Assembly: GCA_024304995.1 (NCBI GenBank)
Contig: JAMWZD010000001.1
Location: forward strand, 511,472-575,471
Direction: 5' to 3'
Length of the DNA: 64,000 bases
DNA from: Rickettsiales bacterium
GTDB taxonomy: Bacteria > Pseudomonadota > Alphaproteobacteria > Rickettsiales > UBA998
The notes under the pieces were generated by a model. It was not told where the DNA came from. It was given only the letters and a program-made list of their open reading frames with translations, and did no database searches. The position numbers were made by a program, and so were the translations under genes. Positions 18,622 to 27,804 of the stretch are shown one piece after another; position 1 is the stretch's first letter, and each line of letters opens with the position of its first letter.

Positions 18622-19118
18622 ACGAAATCCTAGTCACCTCAGACGGCACGCTGCGCTTTGACGGGCAGGAAATGCGTTGCGCCCTCGGCAAAGCAGGTGT
18701 GACGGAGGAAAAGCGCGAAGGTGACAATAAAACACCACTCGGCAGTTTCCCTTTGCGTGAACTCTGGGTGCGACCTGATCGTGTAACCTTAGGCAAGACG
18801 ATCATGCAACCACGCATTCTGCGCGAACATGATGGCTGGTGCGATGACGCAGAACATCCGCGCTATAACCGCCATGTGACTTTGCCGTTTGAGGCAAGCC
18901 ATGAACGTCTATGGCGGGATGATAACCGCTATAACATCATCATCCCTCTGGGATATAATGACGCCGTTCCCGTTGCTGGCAAAGGCAGCGCCATTTTTTT
19001 CCACATTGCAAGTGAACATTATGATGGCACGGAAGGCTGCATTGCCATTTCGCAAGAGGACATGATGCAGCTACTCCCGCATATTGGTGTGCATACCATG
19101 ATGCATATTACACGCTAA
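18618..19118 (+). CDS. L,D-transpeptidase family (YkuD-type) protein
   Basis: 166 residues. The catalytic signature is FHIASEHYDGTEGCIAIS, with His129 and the nucleophile Cys141 spaced as in YkuD enzymes, which make or modify 3-3 cross-links or attach proteins in peptidoglycan. It belongs to the short class (compare KREGDNKTPLGSFPLRE near residues 32-48) that lacks LysM or other accessory domains. No signal peptide is visible at the annotated start, so location is uncertain. The start codon overlaps the glutamate dehydrogenase stop (ATGA). Confidence 0.88.
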   Translation: MNEILVTSDGTLRFDGQEMRCALGKAGVTEEKREGDNKTPLGSFPLRELWVRPDRVTLGKTIMQPRILREHDGWCDDAEHPRYNRHVTLPFEASHERLWRDDNRYNIIIPLGYNDAVPVAGKGSAIFFHIASEHYDGTEGCIAISQEDMMQLLPHIGVHTMMHITR

Positions 19119-19125
19119 TGAACAC

Positions 19126-19209
19126 CGTCATTCTGAACGAAGTGAAGCATCCATGTTGCAACAATGCGCAAACGGAGAGATGGATTCTTCGCTGCGCTCA
19201 GAATGACGG
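19126..19209. repeat. About 84-bp dispersed repeat with GTCATTCTG ends (copy 2)
   Basis: Begins CGTCATTCTGAACGAAGTGA and ends TTCGCTGCGCTCAGAATGACGG. It contains GGAGAGATGGATTCTTCGC, a stretch similar in reverse orientation to GAATCCATCTCTCCG of copy 4. It fills most of the gap between the L,D-transpeptidase gene and lipB. Confidence 0.88.
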
Positions 19210-19218
19210 TAAAGATTA

Positions 19219-19845
19219 ATGGAATGGAAAACCCAAACAGACCTTGTGCCATATGAAGACGCAATCACCTTTATGGAAGCACGTGTGGAACAGATTGCAG
19301 CAGGTGCGGCAGATGAATGCATCTGGCTGGTCGAACACCCCCCGCTCTACACCGCAGGCACTTCCGCCAAAGCGCAAGATTTGCTTGCCCCTCAATTCCC
19401 TGTCTATCAAACAGGCAGAGGCGGACAATATACCTATCACGGGCCAGGGCAGTTAGTGGCATATGTCATGCTGAACCTGAAAGCACGCTACACCCCCAAC
19501 GTGCCCGATGTGCGCCACTTCGTGCAGACATTGGAACAATGGATAATTGACACACTCGCCGAATATGACGTGCAAGGTGAGCGCCGAGACGGACGCGTGG
19601 GCATCTGGGTGGCGCGGGAAGATGGCTCAAAACTAGACGACAAAATCGCCGCCCTCGGCATCCGCATCCGAAAAGGCATCAGCTTTCACGGCATCGCCAT
19701 TAATGTTGCGCCAGACCTGACGCATTATCAGGGCATCGTGCCATGCGGCATTACGGCGCATGGGGTGACGTCGTTGGCGAAGTTGGGGAGGCAAGCAGAG
19801 ATGGAAACAGCAAAACAGCATCTTAAAACACACTGTCCCTTTTAA
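19219..19845 (+). CDS. lipB: Lipoyl(octanoyl) transferase
   Basis: 208 residues. Transfers octanoyl from acyl carrier protein to a lipoyl-domain lysine, the first step of lipoate assembly. Diagnostic segments: [30 protein letters not shown], and [16 protein letters not shown]...GIVPCGI, which hold the conserved Lys and the acyl-accepting Cys. Length is typical. Preceded by a dispersed repeat and followed by mutS 45 bases after its stop. The ribosome site before ATG 19219 (GGTAAAG) is modest. Confidence 0.95.
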   Translation: MEWKTQTDLVPYEDAITFMEARVEQIAAGAADECIWLVEHPPLYTAGTSAKAQDLLAPQFPVYQTGRGGQYTYHGPGQLVAYVMLNLKARYTPNVPDVRHFVQTLEQWIIDTLAEYDVQGERRDGRVGIWVAREDGSKLDDKIAALGIRIRKGISFHGIAINVAPDLTHYQGIVPCGITAHGVTSLAKLGRQAEMETAKQHLKTHCPF

Positions 19846-19890
19846 GATATAAAATTGCCATCACATGGCAATTCTGCCATAACTCCCCAC

Positions 19891-22527
19891 ATGAACACCG
19901 CCGCAAAAAAGACTGAAACCACAGAAAAAATCTCTCCAGGGATGCAGCAATATCTGGATTTAAAAGCGCAATATTCGGATTATTTGCTGTTTTATCGGAT
20001 GGGTGATTTTTATGAGTTGTTTTTTGAAGATGCCATCAACGCTGCGAAGATTTTAGACATTGCGCTGACCAAACGCGGCAAGCTGAAAGGTGAGCCTATC
20101 CCCATGTGCGGTGTGCCGTTTCATGCGGCGGAGCAATATCTGCATCGCCTGATTAATGCTGGGCAGAAGGTGGCGATTTGTGACCAGCTGGAAACACCCG
20201 CCGAGGCAAAAAAACGCGGATATAAAGCAGTGGTGCATCGTGATGTGGTGCGCATTGTCACGCAAGGGACACTCACCGAAGAATCACTCCTTTCGCCTGA
20301 ACGCGCGAATTTTCTGGTCTCGCTTGCCAAGCATGGCGAAGCGCTTTCCATTGCGTGGGTAGATATTTCCACGGGCGAATTTTGCACGCAAGGCACAGAC
20401 ATTTCGCGCGTGGGCGCAGACATTGCCAGCCTGCACCCCAGTGAGATTTTGCTGCCAGAATCACTCTATGATGCGCCCGAATTGCAGGCGCTGATTGCGG
20501 AGTATAAAGACCAGATCACCTGCCTGCCAGATGCACAGATTGACGGCGCACATGCAAAGCAGTCGCTGGAACATTATTATGATACGGATACGCTGGAAGC
20601 ATATGGCGACTTCGGCATGTCTGATATTGCGGCATGTGGCATGGTCTGTGATTATATCAGCCTGACGCAAAAGGATTCCACCCCGCGGCTGGACACACCG
20701 CGCATCAAACGCAACGCGGAATATATGCAGATTGATGCAGCCACGCAGCGAAACCTCGAATTGCTCACCACCTTGCAAGGGGAGAAGAAAGGCAGCGTGT
20801 ATCATACGATTAATCATACGCATACCGCCGCGGGCGGGCGGTTACTGGCGGCGCATTTGTGCCAGCCACTTGCCAATGTGGCGCAGATTAATGAACGGCT
20901 GGAGGCGGTGTCATGGGCGTTGCAAACACCGCTTCTGCAAGAGATAATTGATGCACTGAAACAATGCCCTGACATGGAGCGCGCGCTTGGGCGGTTGCAT
21001 GTGGGGCGCGGTGGTCCGCGGGATATGAAAGCGATTGTGAGCGGCTTGCTTCTTGCCACACAACTCAACAGCGCCTTGAACGCGCAGGAATGTGTGTTGC
21101 TACCAAACATCATCTGCAACATCTCAGAAACGCTAACCGATTATTCTGACATTTGCACAGAATTCAACCGTGCCTTGCAGGACGATGTGCCACTCTTGGC
21201 GCGGGATGGGAATTTCATTGCCAAAGGCTATCACCCCACATTGGATGAATTCCGCACACTCCGCGATGAAGGCAAAAAAGTGATTGCTGCGTTGCAGGCG
21301 AAATATGCAGATGCGTCTGGCATTAACAGCCTAAAAATCAAGCATAATAATGTGCTGGGTTATTATGTGGAAATCACCAGACGGCATGAAGCGCAAGCGC
21401 TGCCAGACTTCATCCACCGCCAGACCATGAAAGACGCACTGCGCTACACTACAGCAGAGCTTGGCGAACTGGAGCAGAAGATTTTGCAGGCAGGTGACAA
21501 AGCGCTGAAGCTGGAACTGGAGCTTTATGACGGGTTGCTGGCGCAACTTAACCTCATTTCAGACCGTATCATCACCACCGCCCGCGCCATTGCAAAGCTG
21601 GATGTGGTCTGTTCCCATGCACAACTCGCCAAAGCGCGGCATTACTGCAAACCTGTGGTGGATGACTCACTGGCATTTGACATATGCGCAGGGCGGCACG
21701 CCGTGGTGGAGCATATGCTGCGCGAGAACGGCAAGGAACGCTTCATCGGCAATGATTGCGCGTTGCAGGATGAAGCGCGGTTGTGGCTGCTGACAGGACC
21801 AAACATGGCAGGAAAAAGCACGTTTTTACGGCAAAATGCGCTGATTGCGTTGCTTGCGCATATTGGATGTTATGTGCCAGCCGAACGCGCACATATTGGC
21901 GCAGTCGATAAAATCTTCTCCCGCGTGGGCGCAGCGGATGATCTGGCGCGGGGGCAGTCCACCTTCATGGTGGAGATGGTGGAAACGGCAGCCATCTTGA
22001 ATCAGGCAACGGAGCGTTCACTGGTAATTCTAGATGAAATTGGACGCGGCACGGCAACGTATGACGGGTTGTCGATTGCCTGGGCATGTGTGGAGCATCT
22101 GCATAACCACCTCAAATGCCGCGGGCTATTCGCCACGCATTATCACGAACTCACGCATTTGAGTGAGCAGCTTGCCTCCCTTGCGTGTTACACCATGAAA
22201 GTGAAAGAATGGTGCGGAGCGGTCACGTTCCTGCATCAGGTGGTGGCAGGCACGGCAGATAGGTCTTACGGGATTCATGTCGCACAAATTGCAGGGCTGC
22301 CCAAAGACGTGCTGCACCGTGCGCAGGTGATTTTGCGCACGTTGGAAGATGACACGCATAACCCTGCGAAAGCGTTGTTGCCTGAGGCGTTGCCCTTGTT
22401 TCAGGTGGGCAAGGAAGCGGCAGAGGAAGAACATGCAGCGCTGAAGCAGTTGCAAATGGTGGATGTGGACAGCCTTTCGCCGCGTGATGCGTTGGCATTG
22501 CTGTATGAGTTAAAAGAGAAACTCTAA
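19891..22527 (+). CDS. mutS: DNA mismatch repair protein MutS
   Basis: 878 residues from ATG 19891; an upstream in-frame TTG at 19855 gives a longer but less likely start. MutS binds mismatches and signals excision through its ATPase. The N-terminal mismatch-binding motif is present as FYRMGDFYELFFEDA (Phe and Glu of the F-x-E motif). The Walker A site is GPNMAGKSTFLRQ and Walker B is LVILDEIGRGTATYDG. The FATHYHELTHL segment follows. The gene is full length. A hairpin-arm repeat starts at the base after the stop. Confidence 0.96.
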   Translation: MNTAAKKTETTEKISPGMQQYLDLKAQYSDYLLFYRMGDFYELFFEDAINAAKILDIALTKRGKLKGEPIPMCGVPFHAAEQYLHRLINAGQKVAICDQLETPAEAKKRGYKAVVHRDVVRIVTQGTLTEESLLSPERANFLVSLAKHGEALSIAWVDISTGEFCTQGTDISRVGADIASLHPSEILLPESLYDAPELQALIAEYKDQITCLPDAQIDGAHAKQSLEHYYDTDTLEAYGDFGMSDIAACGMVCDYISLTQKDSTPRLDTPRIKRNAEYMQIDAATQRNLELLTTLQGEKKGSVYHTINHTHTAAGGRLLAAHLCQPLANVAQINERLEAVSWALQTPLLQEIIDALKQCPDMERALGRLHVGRGGPRDMKAIVSGLLLATQLNSALNAQECVLLPNIICNISETLTDYSDICTEFNRALQDDVPLLARDGNFIAKGYHPTLDEFRTLRDEGKKVIAALQAKYADASGINSLKIKHNNVLGYYVEITRRHEAQALPDFIHRQTMKDALRYTTAELGELEQKILQAGDKALKLELELYDGLLAQLNLISDRIITTARAIAKLDVVCSHAQLAKARHYCKPVVDDSLAFDICAGRHAVVEHMLRENGKERFIGNDCALQDEARLWLLTGPNMAGKSTFLRQNALIALLAHIGCYVPAERAHIGAVDKIFSRVGAADDLARGQSTFMVEMVETAAILNQATERSLVILDEIGRGTATYDGLSIAWACVEHLHNHLKCRGLFATHYHELTHLSEQLASLACYTMKVKEWCGAVTFLHQVVAGTADRSYGIHVAQIAGLPKDVLHRAQVILRTLEDDTHNPAKALLPEALPLFQVGKEAAEEEHAALKQLQMVDVDSLSPRDALALLYELKEKL

Positions 22528-22647
22528 AACTCTCCCTTGAAGGGAGAGTCAAAACAGCGGCGCTGTTTTGGTGAGGGTAATTTCGGTCAGTGTAAATCCT
22601 CCCCACCAAAAGGCACTCGCCTTTTGACTCCACCTCAAGGGGGAGTT
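22528..22647. repeat. Paired hairpin-arm repeat (DUF559-element family), no endonuclease
   Basis: Two inverted arms of about 50 bp face each other around a 20-base core. The left arm (22528-22577) has the hairpins CTCTCCCTTGAAGGGAGAG and CAAAACAGC-GGC-GCTGTTTTG and ends GGTGAGGG. The right arm (22598-22647) has the mirror pair, with CAAAAGGC/GCCTTTTG (one mismatch) and ending GGGGGAGTT. Sequence and hairpin layout match the arms of the element inside dnaE, but here the arms point the other way (AGTT ends outward). It may double as the mutS terminator. Confidence 0.85.
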
Positions 22648-22655
22648 AGTTTATG

Positions 22656-22684
22656 TAAAAAAGAAGCCTCAAAAGCGAGGGCTT
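22656..22684 (-). terminator. Rho-independent terminator of the 101-aa gene
   Basis: Read on the minus strand, AAGCCCTC / GAGGCTT (one bulge) forms a stem followed by CTTTTTT. It lies 14 bases beyond the stop of the minus-strand gene at 22698. Confidence 0.7.
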
Positions 22685-22697
22685 AAGAGGCAAATAA

Positions 22698-23003
22698 TTA
22701 TACTAAACTATAGCTTGCAGGATATAGTCTATTTTTGATGCACACTACTCCTAACTGCTTTTCTTTATCTTCAACAGCGAAGGAAACAAAAAGGTTTTCT
22801 TTTACGTTCAAACCATGAAAAGGCGGTAAATAAATATACCCTTTCTTATTTGGTTTGTTCACGTAGCTTACATAAAGACTATAACCTCTTACAGAAGCAA
22901 AAACTTTTTCTACTTTTAGTTCTGCATATTGCTTTTTTAGTGTTTTAATATTTTCACATTCTAGTGGATTACGAACATGAGTATTAATCTCTGATTGTGT
23001 CAT
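22698..23003 (-). CDS. Hypothetical protein, 101 aa
   Basis: No family recognised. The protein is mixed charged and aromatic, with Lys/Glu-rich residues 20-35, then alternating strands (SVRGYSLYVSYVNKP, KGYIYLPPFHGL, NLFVSFAVEDKEK) suggesting a small beta-sheet domain. No signal peptide or membrane helix. Its base composition is more AT-rich than the flanking mutS and dnaE, which may indicate a recent insertion. It has its own terminator and is divergent from dnaE across a 137-bp AT-rich spacer. Confidence 0.6.
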   Translation of the reverse strand: MTQSEINTHVRNPLECENIKTLKKQYAELKVEKVFASVRGYSLYVSYVNKPNKKGYIYLPPFHGLNVKENLFVSFAVEDKEKQLGVVCIKNRLYPASYSLV

Positions 23004-23140
23004 AAGAATGTTTGCTTCAAATAGCTAAAGGATAATAGATTAACCATATATTAACACTTGGCATTTTTTCTTGCAAGAGTTAATCTCCATCCACCGCATT
23101 CTCTCTTGCGTTTGCGCGCATTTTGCAGTGTATTAGACCC

Positions 23141-26100
23141 ATGTCCTCACCCCCTTTCATCCACCTTCGCGCCCACTCGGCCTATTCCCTGCTGGAAGGT
23201 GCGATGACGGTGAATGCACTGGTGGGCATGGCAGCAGATGCGCAGATGCCCGCGCTTGGCATTACTGACAATCACAATATGTTTGGCTCGCTGGAGTTCT
23301 CACTCGCCTGCACCAAAAAAGGCATCCAGCCCATTATTGGTTGCCAGTTTTCCATGATTCCGCATGTGAAGGACAAAAACGCCACCGCAGACCAGATCTT
23401 GTTGATTGCACAGAATGAGGCAGGTTATCAGAATTTGCTGAAACTGATTAGCAATTCCTATCTGCATCAGGAAGATGAGCATAATCCCTATCTGTCATTT
23501 GAAACCGTTGCAGAACATGCCGAAGGCATTATCGCCTTAAGCGCTGGAATATACGGCGCGATTGGCAAAGCGATTCTAAAAAATAATCTTGAAATGGCAG
23601 GTGAGCTGACACAGCGTTATAAAGCTGTTTTTGGTGACAGATTCTACATTGAACTGATGCGCCACCAGATGCAGGATGAACGCCTCTGTGAGCCACATTT
23701 TCTGGAGCTGGCAAAGGCGCATGATGTGCCAGTCGTCGCCACGAATGATATTTACTTTAAAGACACCTCCATGCAGGACGCGCATGACGCGCTGATTTGC
23801 ATCGCCGAGGGGCGCTACGTCACCGAAGAAAACCGCCGTAAGCTCACCCCGCATCATCGTTTCAAATCACAGGACGAAATGCGGGAATTATTCAACGATC
23901 TGCCCGAAGCGATTGAGAACACAGCCTTGATTGCAAAGCGCTGTGCCGTTATGTCAGAAGCGCGTGCGCCTATCCTCCCCGGTTTTGCGATTGAAGAAAA
24001 TGGCAAAACGCTCTCCGAAGCAGACGCACTCCGCAAAGTGGCAAAAGATGGGCTGGATGCGCGCATGAAAGCGCAGTTTGATGAAAATGCAGCGGATTGG
24101 GAAGAAAAGACAAAGCCATATTATGACCGATTGGAATACGAACTGGGCATCATCATCAATATGGGGTTTCCTGGCTATTTTCTGATTGTATCGGACTTCA
24201 TCACATGGAGCAAAGAACAAGACATCCCCGTGGGACCAGGGCGTGGGTCTGGCGCTGCATCAGTGGTGGCATGGTCACTGCTGATTACTGATCTTGACCC
24301 GCTGCAATATGACCTCGTTTTTGAGCGATTCCTGAATCCTGAGCGTGTGTCCATGCCTGACTTTGATATAGATTTCTGTCAGGACAGGCGTGAGGAAGTG
24401 ATTCGATACGTGCAGCAAAAATATGGCGCAGATAAGGTCGCGCAGATTATCACCTTTGGAAAACTACAAGCGCGTGCGGTGCTGCGGGATGTGGGGCGCG
24501 TGCTGCAAATGCCATATGGTCAGGTGGACAGAATCTGCAAACTCGTGCCTGCCAATCCCGCAAACCCCGTCACGTTGGCAGAAGCATTGGAGATTGAACC
24601 GCAGCTAAAAGAGCAAATGCAGGGTGACGAGACGGTCAAAAAACTGGTCGAGTTTTCATTGCAGCTTGAAGGTTTATACCGCCATTGCTCCACCCATGCA
24701 GCAGGGGTAGTGATTGCAGACCGTCCGTTAGATGAGCTTGTGCCGCTCTATCGTGATCCAAAATCTGATATGCCCGTCGTGCAATATTCCATGAAATATG
24801 CCGAAACGGCAGGGCTGGTGAAGTTTGACTTTCTGGGCTTAAAAACACTGACAGTGCTGGCGCAGGCGGTGAAGTTTGTGAATGAGGGAAATGCCCCCCA
24901 CCAAAACAGCGATGCTGTTTTGACTCCCCCTCAAGGGGGGAGTTATAATACCAAAAATTTAGCACATGCAAAAAGCATGCGTAAAGAAATGACACCACAG
25001 GAGCATATGTTGTGGCAGCGCATTTGTGATAATCAGCTTGGCTTTAAGTTCCGCCGTCAACAACCGATTGGTGATTATATTGTTGATTTTTATTGCGCTG
25101 AGAAAAAGCTCATTATCGAAATTGATGGAAGTCAGCATGCTGAAAATAGCAATGATTCAAAACGTGATAATTGGTTAAAAGCTCAGGGTTATAACATATT
25201 ACGCTTTTGGAATAACGACATCACAGACAATCTTAATGGTTGTTTAGAACAAATAATCAACTCCCCCCTTGAGGGGGAGTCAAAAGACAGTAGTCTTTTG
25301 GTGGGGGGGCAATTAGACCTCGCAAAAATCCCCCTAGATGATCCCGCGACATATAAACTCCTCTGCGAAGGAAAAACCATTGGCGTGTTCCAGTTTGAGA
25401 GTGCGGGCATGCGCGATTCACTGCGCAAACTCAAGCCTGACCGCTTGGAAGACCTCGTGGCACTTGGCGCACTATACCGCCCAGGGCCAATGGACAACAT
25501 CCCAACCTATATTGATTGTAAACACGGGCGAAAAGACCCTGATTATCTGCACCCGAAATTACAGCCTGTGCTGGAAGAAACATACGGCGTGATCATCTAT
25601 CAGGAACAGGTGCAAAAAATCGCGCAGATTCTTTCTGGCTATACGCTTGGTGGAGCGGATTTGCTGCGCCGCGCGATGGGAAAAAAGATTCAGGCAGAGA
25701 TGGACGCACAACGCAAAATATTTGTGGAAGGGGCAGAAAATAACAATGTCTCAGGCAAACAGGCCAATGAGATTTTTGATCTGGTAGCAAAATTTGCAGG
25801 CTACGGATTTAACAAAGCGCACGCAGCGGCGTATGCATTAATTGGCTATCAGACGGCATATCTGAAAGCGAATTACGCGAAAGAGTTTTTAGCCGCTTCC
25901 ATGAATTACGATATGCAAAATACGGATAAGTTGAGCATATTTAAGCAGGATATTGAACAGCTTGGCTTCAAGCTGCTCTCACCAGACATCAACGCATCAC
26001 AAGTAAATTTCAGTGTGGAGGATGGCAATGTGCGTTATGGTTTGGCGGCGCTGAAAAATGTGGGCGAACAAGCCATGCAGGATGTGATTGCTGCGCGTGA

Positions 26101-26992
26101 TGCGGGTGGTGCATTTAAGGATATGTTCGATGTCGTTTCCCGCGTAGGCGCAAAGGTGCTGAACCGCCGTCAGTTTGAACATTTGATTGCTGCAGGCGTG
26201 TTTGACTCCATCCATCCGAATCGTCACCAACTTTATGCATCCGTGGATATGCTGATTGCATACGGGCAGAATGAAGCCGAGCAGCGCGAGTCCACTCAGG
26301 AAAGTTTGTTTGGGGGAGATACGATAGAAATCCCCAAACCAACATTCGCCCCTGTGGAAGAATGGGCAGCGCTTGAGAAACTCAGCCATGAATTTAAGGC
26401 GGTGGGGTTTTACCTGTCTGCCCACCCGCTAGAAGGCTATGCCACGGCATTGGAAATGATGCGGATTAAAACGCTCGCACAAGCCTCAGCAAAAATGAAA
26501 AGTGATTATAACCCTATCAAGCTGGCAGGCATTGTGATGGGCAAGAAAATCAAAAATTCGCAAAAAGGCAAATTTGCGTTTGTGCAAATGTCTGATGCGT
26601 CGGGCGTCTATGAAGCATCCATTTTTGATGAACACCGCTTAAACGAATGGCGAGACCTGCTGGAAAATGGAACGATTGTGTTGATTCACGGGGACGCGAA
26701 AATGGAAGAAGCAGGGCCGCGCATCATCATCACCGAAATGACCCCGCTGGACGAGGCACTCAAAAAACGCGAAGCACGCGGCGGTGAACTGACTGTAATC
26801 ATATCAAACGCAGAAGCTGTAGCTCAGATTAAAACACTGTGTACCACCCCCTCCCCCAAAGGCTTCGCACTGACCTTACATGCAGATGCAGGGGACGGCA
26901 AGCACGCGGTGATTGAGCTGGGTAAACGCTACGACTTAACGCCAGAAGCGATAATGACATTAAAGCAGATGCGTGGTGTGGAGGTGGGTTAA
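23141..26992 (+). CDS. dnaE: DNA polymerase III alpha subunit carrying an in-frame DUF559 insertion
   Basis: 1283 residues from ATG 23141 (an upstream TTG at 23123 is open but unlikely). Replicative polymerase subunit. The PHP domain starts at FIHLRAHSAYSLLEGAM. Catalytic aspartates are Asp407 and Asp409 in MPDFDIDFC and Asp563 in VKFDFLGLKTL. Finger and tau-binding regions and an OB fold (LAGIVMGKKIKNSQKGKFAFVQM) follow. Residues about 585-724 are foreign: after VLAQAVKFVNEG the frame runs through a repeat arm, a DUF559 endonuclease-like domain and a second arm, then returns to LDLAKIPLDDPATYKLL. Without them the protein would be about 1143 residues, the normal length. The insertion falls in the variable linker between the third catalytic Asp and the IPLDD motif, so activity may survive. 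There is no frameshift or stop. Confidence 0.95.
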   Translation: MSSPPFIHLRAHSAYSLLEGAMTVNALVGMAADAQMPALGITDNHNMFGSLEFSLACTKKGIQPIIGCQFSMIPHVKDKNATADQILLIAQNEAGYQNLLKLISNSYLHQEDEHNPYLSFETVAEHAEGIIALSAGIYGAIGKAILKNNLEMAGELTQRYKAVFGDRFYIELMRHQMQDERLCEPHFLELAKAHDVPVVATNDIYFKDTSMQDAHDALICIAEGRYVTEENRRKLTPHHRFKSQDEMRELFNDLPEAIENTALIAKRCAVMSEARAPILPGFAIEENGKTLSEADALRKVAKDGLDARMKAQFDENAADWEEKTKPYYDRLEYELGIIINMGFPGYFLIVSDFITWSKEQDIPVGPGRGSGAASVVAWSLLITDLDPLQYDLVFERFLNPERVSMPDFDIDFCQDRREEVIRYVQQKYGADKVAQIITFGKLQARAVLRDVGRVLQMPYGQVDRICKLVPANPANPVTLAEALEIEPQLKEQMQGDETVKKLVEFSLQLEGLYRHCSTHAAGVVIADRPLDELVPLYRDPKSDMPVVQYSMKYAETAGLVKFDFLGLKTLTVLAQAVKFVNEGNAPHQNSDAVLTPPQGGSYNTKNLAHAKSMRKEMTPQEHMLWQRICDNQLGFKFRRQQPIGDYIVDFYCAEKKLIIEIDGSQHAENSNDSKRDNWLKAQGYNILRFWNNDITDNLNGCLEQIINSPLEGESKDSSLLVGGQLDLAKIPLDDPATYKLLCEGKTIGVFQFESAGMRDSLRKLKPDRLEDLVALGALYRPGPMDNIPTYIDCKHGRKDPDYLHPKLQPVLEETYGVIIYQEQVQKIAQILSGYTLGGADLLRRAMGKKIQAEMDAQRKIFVEGAENNNVSGKQANEIFDLVAKFAGYGFNKAHAAAYALIGYQTAYLKANYAKEFLAASMNYDMQNTDKLSIFKQDIEQLGFKLLSPDINASQVNFSVEDGNVRYGLAALKNVGEQAMQDVIAARDAGGAFKDMFDVVSRVGAKVLNRRQFEHLIAAGVFDSIHPNRHQLYASVDMLIAYGQNEAEQRESTQESLFGGDTIEIPKPTFAPVEEWAALEKLSHEFKAVGFYLSAHPLEGYATALEMMRIKTLAQASAKMKSDYNPIKLAGIVMGKKIKNSQKGKFAFVQMSDASGVYEASIFDEHRLNEWRDLLENGTIVLIHGDAKMEEAGPRIIITEMTPLDEALKKREARGGELTVIISNAEAVAQIKTLCTTPSPKGFALTLHADAGDGKHAVIELGKRYDLTPEAIMTLKQMRGVEVG
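24893..25311 (+). mobile_element. DUF559 endonuclease element with inverted double-hairpin arms, inside dnaE
   Basis: Left arm (24894-24945) and right arm (25259-25310) are near-perfect inverted repeats. Each has two hairpins: ACTCCCCC/GGGGGAGT, and CAAAACAGC/GCTGTTTTG on the left or CAAAAGAC/GTCTTTTG on the right. Both end in GGTGGGGG outward. The core encodes MTPQEHMLWQRI, GFKFRRQQPIGDYIVDFYC, LIIEIDGSQH and GYNILRFWNND, the pattern of DUF559, a Vsr-related PD-(D/E)XK nuclease-like family (candidate metal ligands: Asp of YIVDFYC and Glu/Asp of IEIDG). The arms are translated as PHQNSDAVLTPPQGGS and NSPLEGESKDSSLLVGG. The core has no obvious start signal of its own. Whether it can move or cut DNA is unknown. 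Confidence 0.9.
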
Positions 26993-27033
26993 ACACTAAC
27001 ATTTTTTTAATATTAAAATGTTACTTTTCATAA

Positions 27034-27804
27034 ATGCACAATAATGGATTTACATTAATAGAAGTAGCTATTGTATTAGTGGTATCAGCTATTATCGTGG
27101 CAGGCGTTTTGGGAGGGAAATCGCTCATACGCGCAGCTGAATTGCGTGCAATAGTCAACGAATACGAAAACTATTCTGTTGTAATATCAAATTTTAAACA
27201 TAAATATCGTGCCATACCTGGTGATATGAGAAATGCAACTTTCATATGGGGTAGTAACAGCGCATTATGCTCAGAAACTGGCAATAACCGAGAAGGCGGC
27301 GTTTGCAACGGGAATGGGGATGGAAATCTTGGCTTTGGCGGATCCAGAGAATTATGGCAATTTTGGACGCATTTATCAGCCGCTGGAATGATTGAAGGTC
27401 AATATTCAGGTAAATCTGGTCCAAATAATACAACAGATTCAATTATTGGAGTAAATGTACCTGCATCTAGAATTGCTAATACAGGTTGGACAGCCCGTAA
27501 TTGCATTGACGATCTTTCCATCGGCAAACATTGTGGTCCTGAGTCATTATTGATTGATTATGGAAATAATCTCAATTTTGGTCGAGATGGCGTTTATGAT
27601 ACGGATCAGCCCGCACTCTCGCCAGCAGAAGCTAGAAACATTGATTTGAAAATAGACGACGGATATCCAGGAACTGGAAATATTATTGCAACCTTTTGGG
27701 ATGATCTATGTTATAATGCAGACACGAATATTGATATAACGGCTGAATATAGAGTACAGGACAATAATATTCTATGCGGTTTGATATTTAGAGGCTTATT
27801 TTAG
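27034..27804 (+). CDS. Type IV prepilin-like protein with N-terminal methylation motif
   Basis: 256 residues. The N-terminus [25 protein letters not shown] is a class III signal: a prepilin peptidase should cut after Gly5 and leave Phe with Glu at +5 of the mature chain. The hydrophobic helix spans about 6-30. After it comes [13 protein letters not shown], the same motif as in the second prepilin at 43181 (RDKYAGMPGDIRN), so the two are one family. Cys residues near 80-90 and 165-172 and near the end could form disulfides in the globular head. It stands alone, without pilus motor or peptidase genes, and its stop overlaps the hslV stop by 4 bases. Confidence 0.85.
   Translation: MHNNGFTLIEVAIVLVVSAIIVAGVLGGKSLIRAAELRAIVNEYENYSVVISNFKHKYRAIPGDMRNATFIWGSNSALCSETGNNREGGVCNGNGDGNLGFGGSRELWQFWTHLSAAGMIEGQYSGKSGPNNTTDSIIGVNVPASRIANTGWTARNCIDDLSIGKHCGPESLLIDYGNNLNFGRDGVYDTDQPALSPAEARNIDLKIDDGYPGTGNIIATFWDDLCYNADTNIDITAEYRVQDNNILCGLIFRGLF

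Noticed and set aside
19855-19890. TTG start for mutS at 19855
   Set aside because: It adds 12 residues that do not match the family; ATG 19891 gives the normal N-terminus.
24893-25311. The dnaE insert as an intein
   Set aside because: DnaE inteins exist, but this insert lacks the Cys/Ser start, the N- and C-terminal splicing blocks and the HN-Cys end; it has repeat arms and a DUF559 domain instead.
24893-25311. dnaE as a pseudogene broken by the insertion
   Set aside because: The frame is intact on both sides, all catalytic Asp residues are present and no stop appears in the arms.
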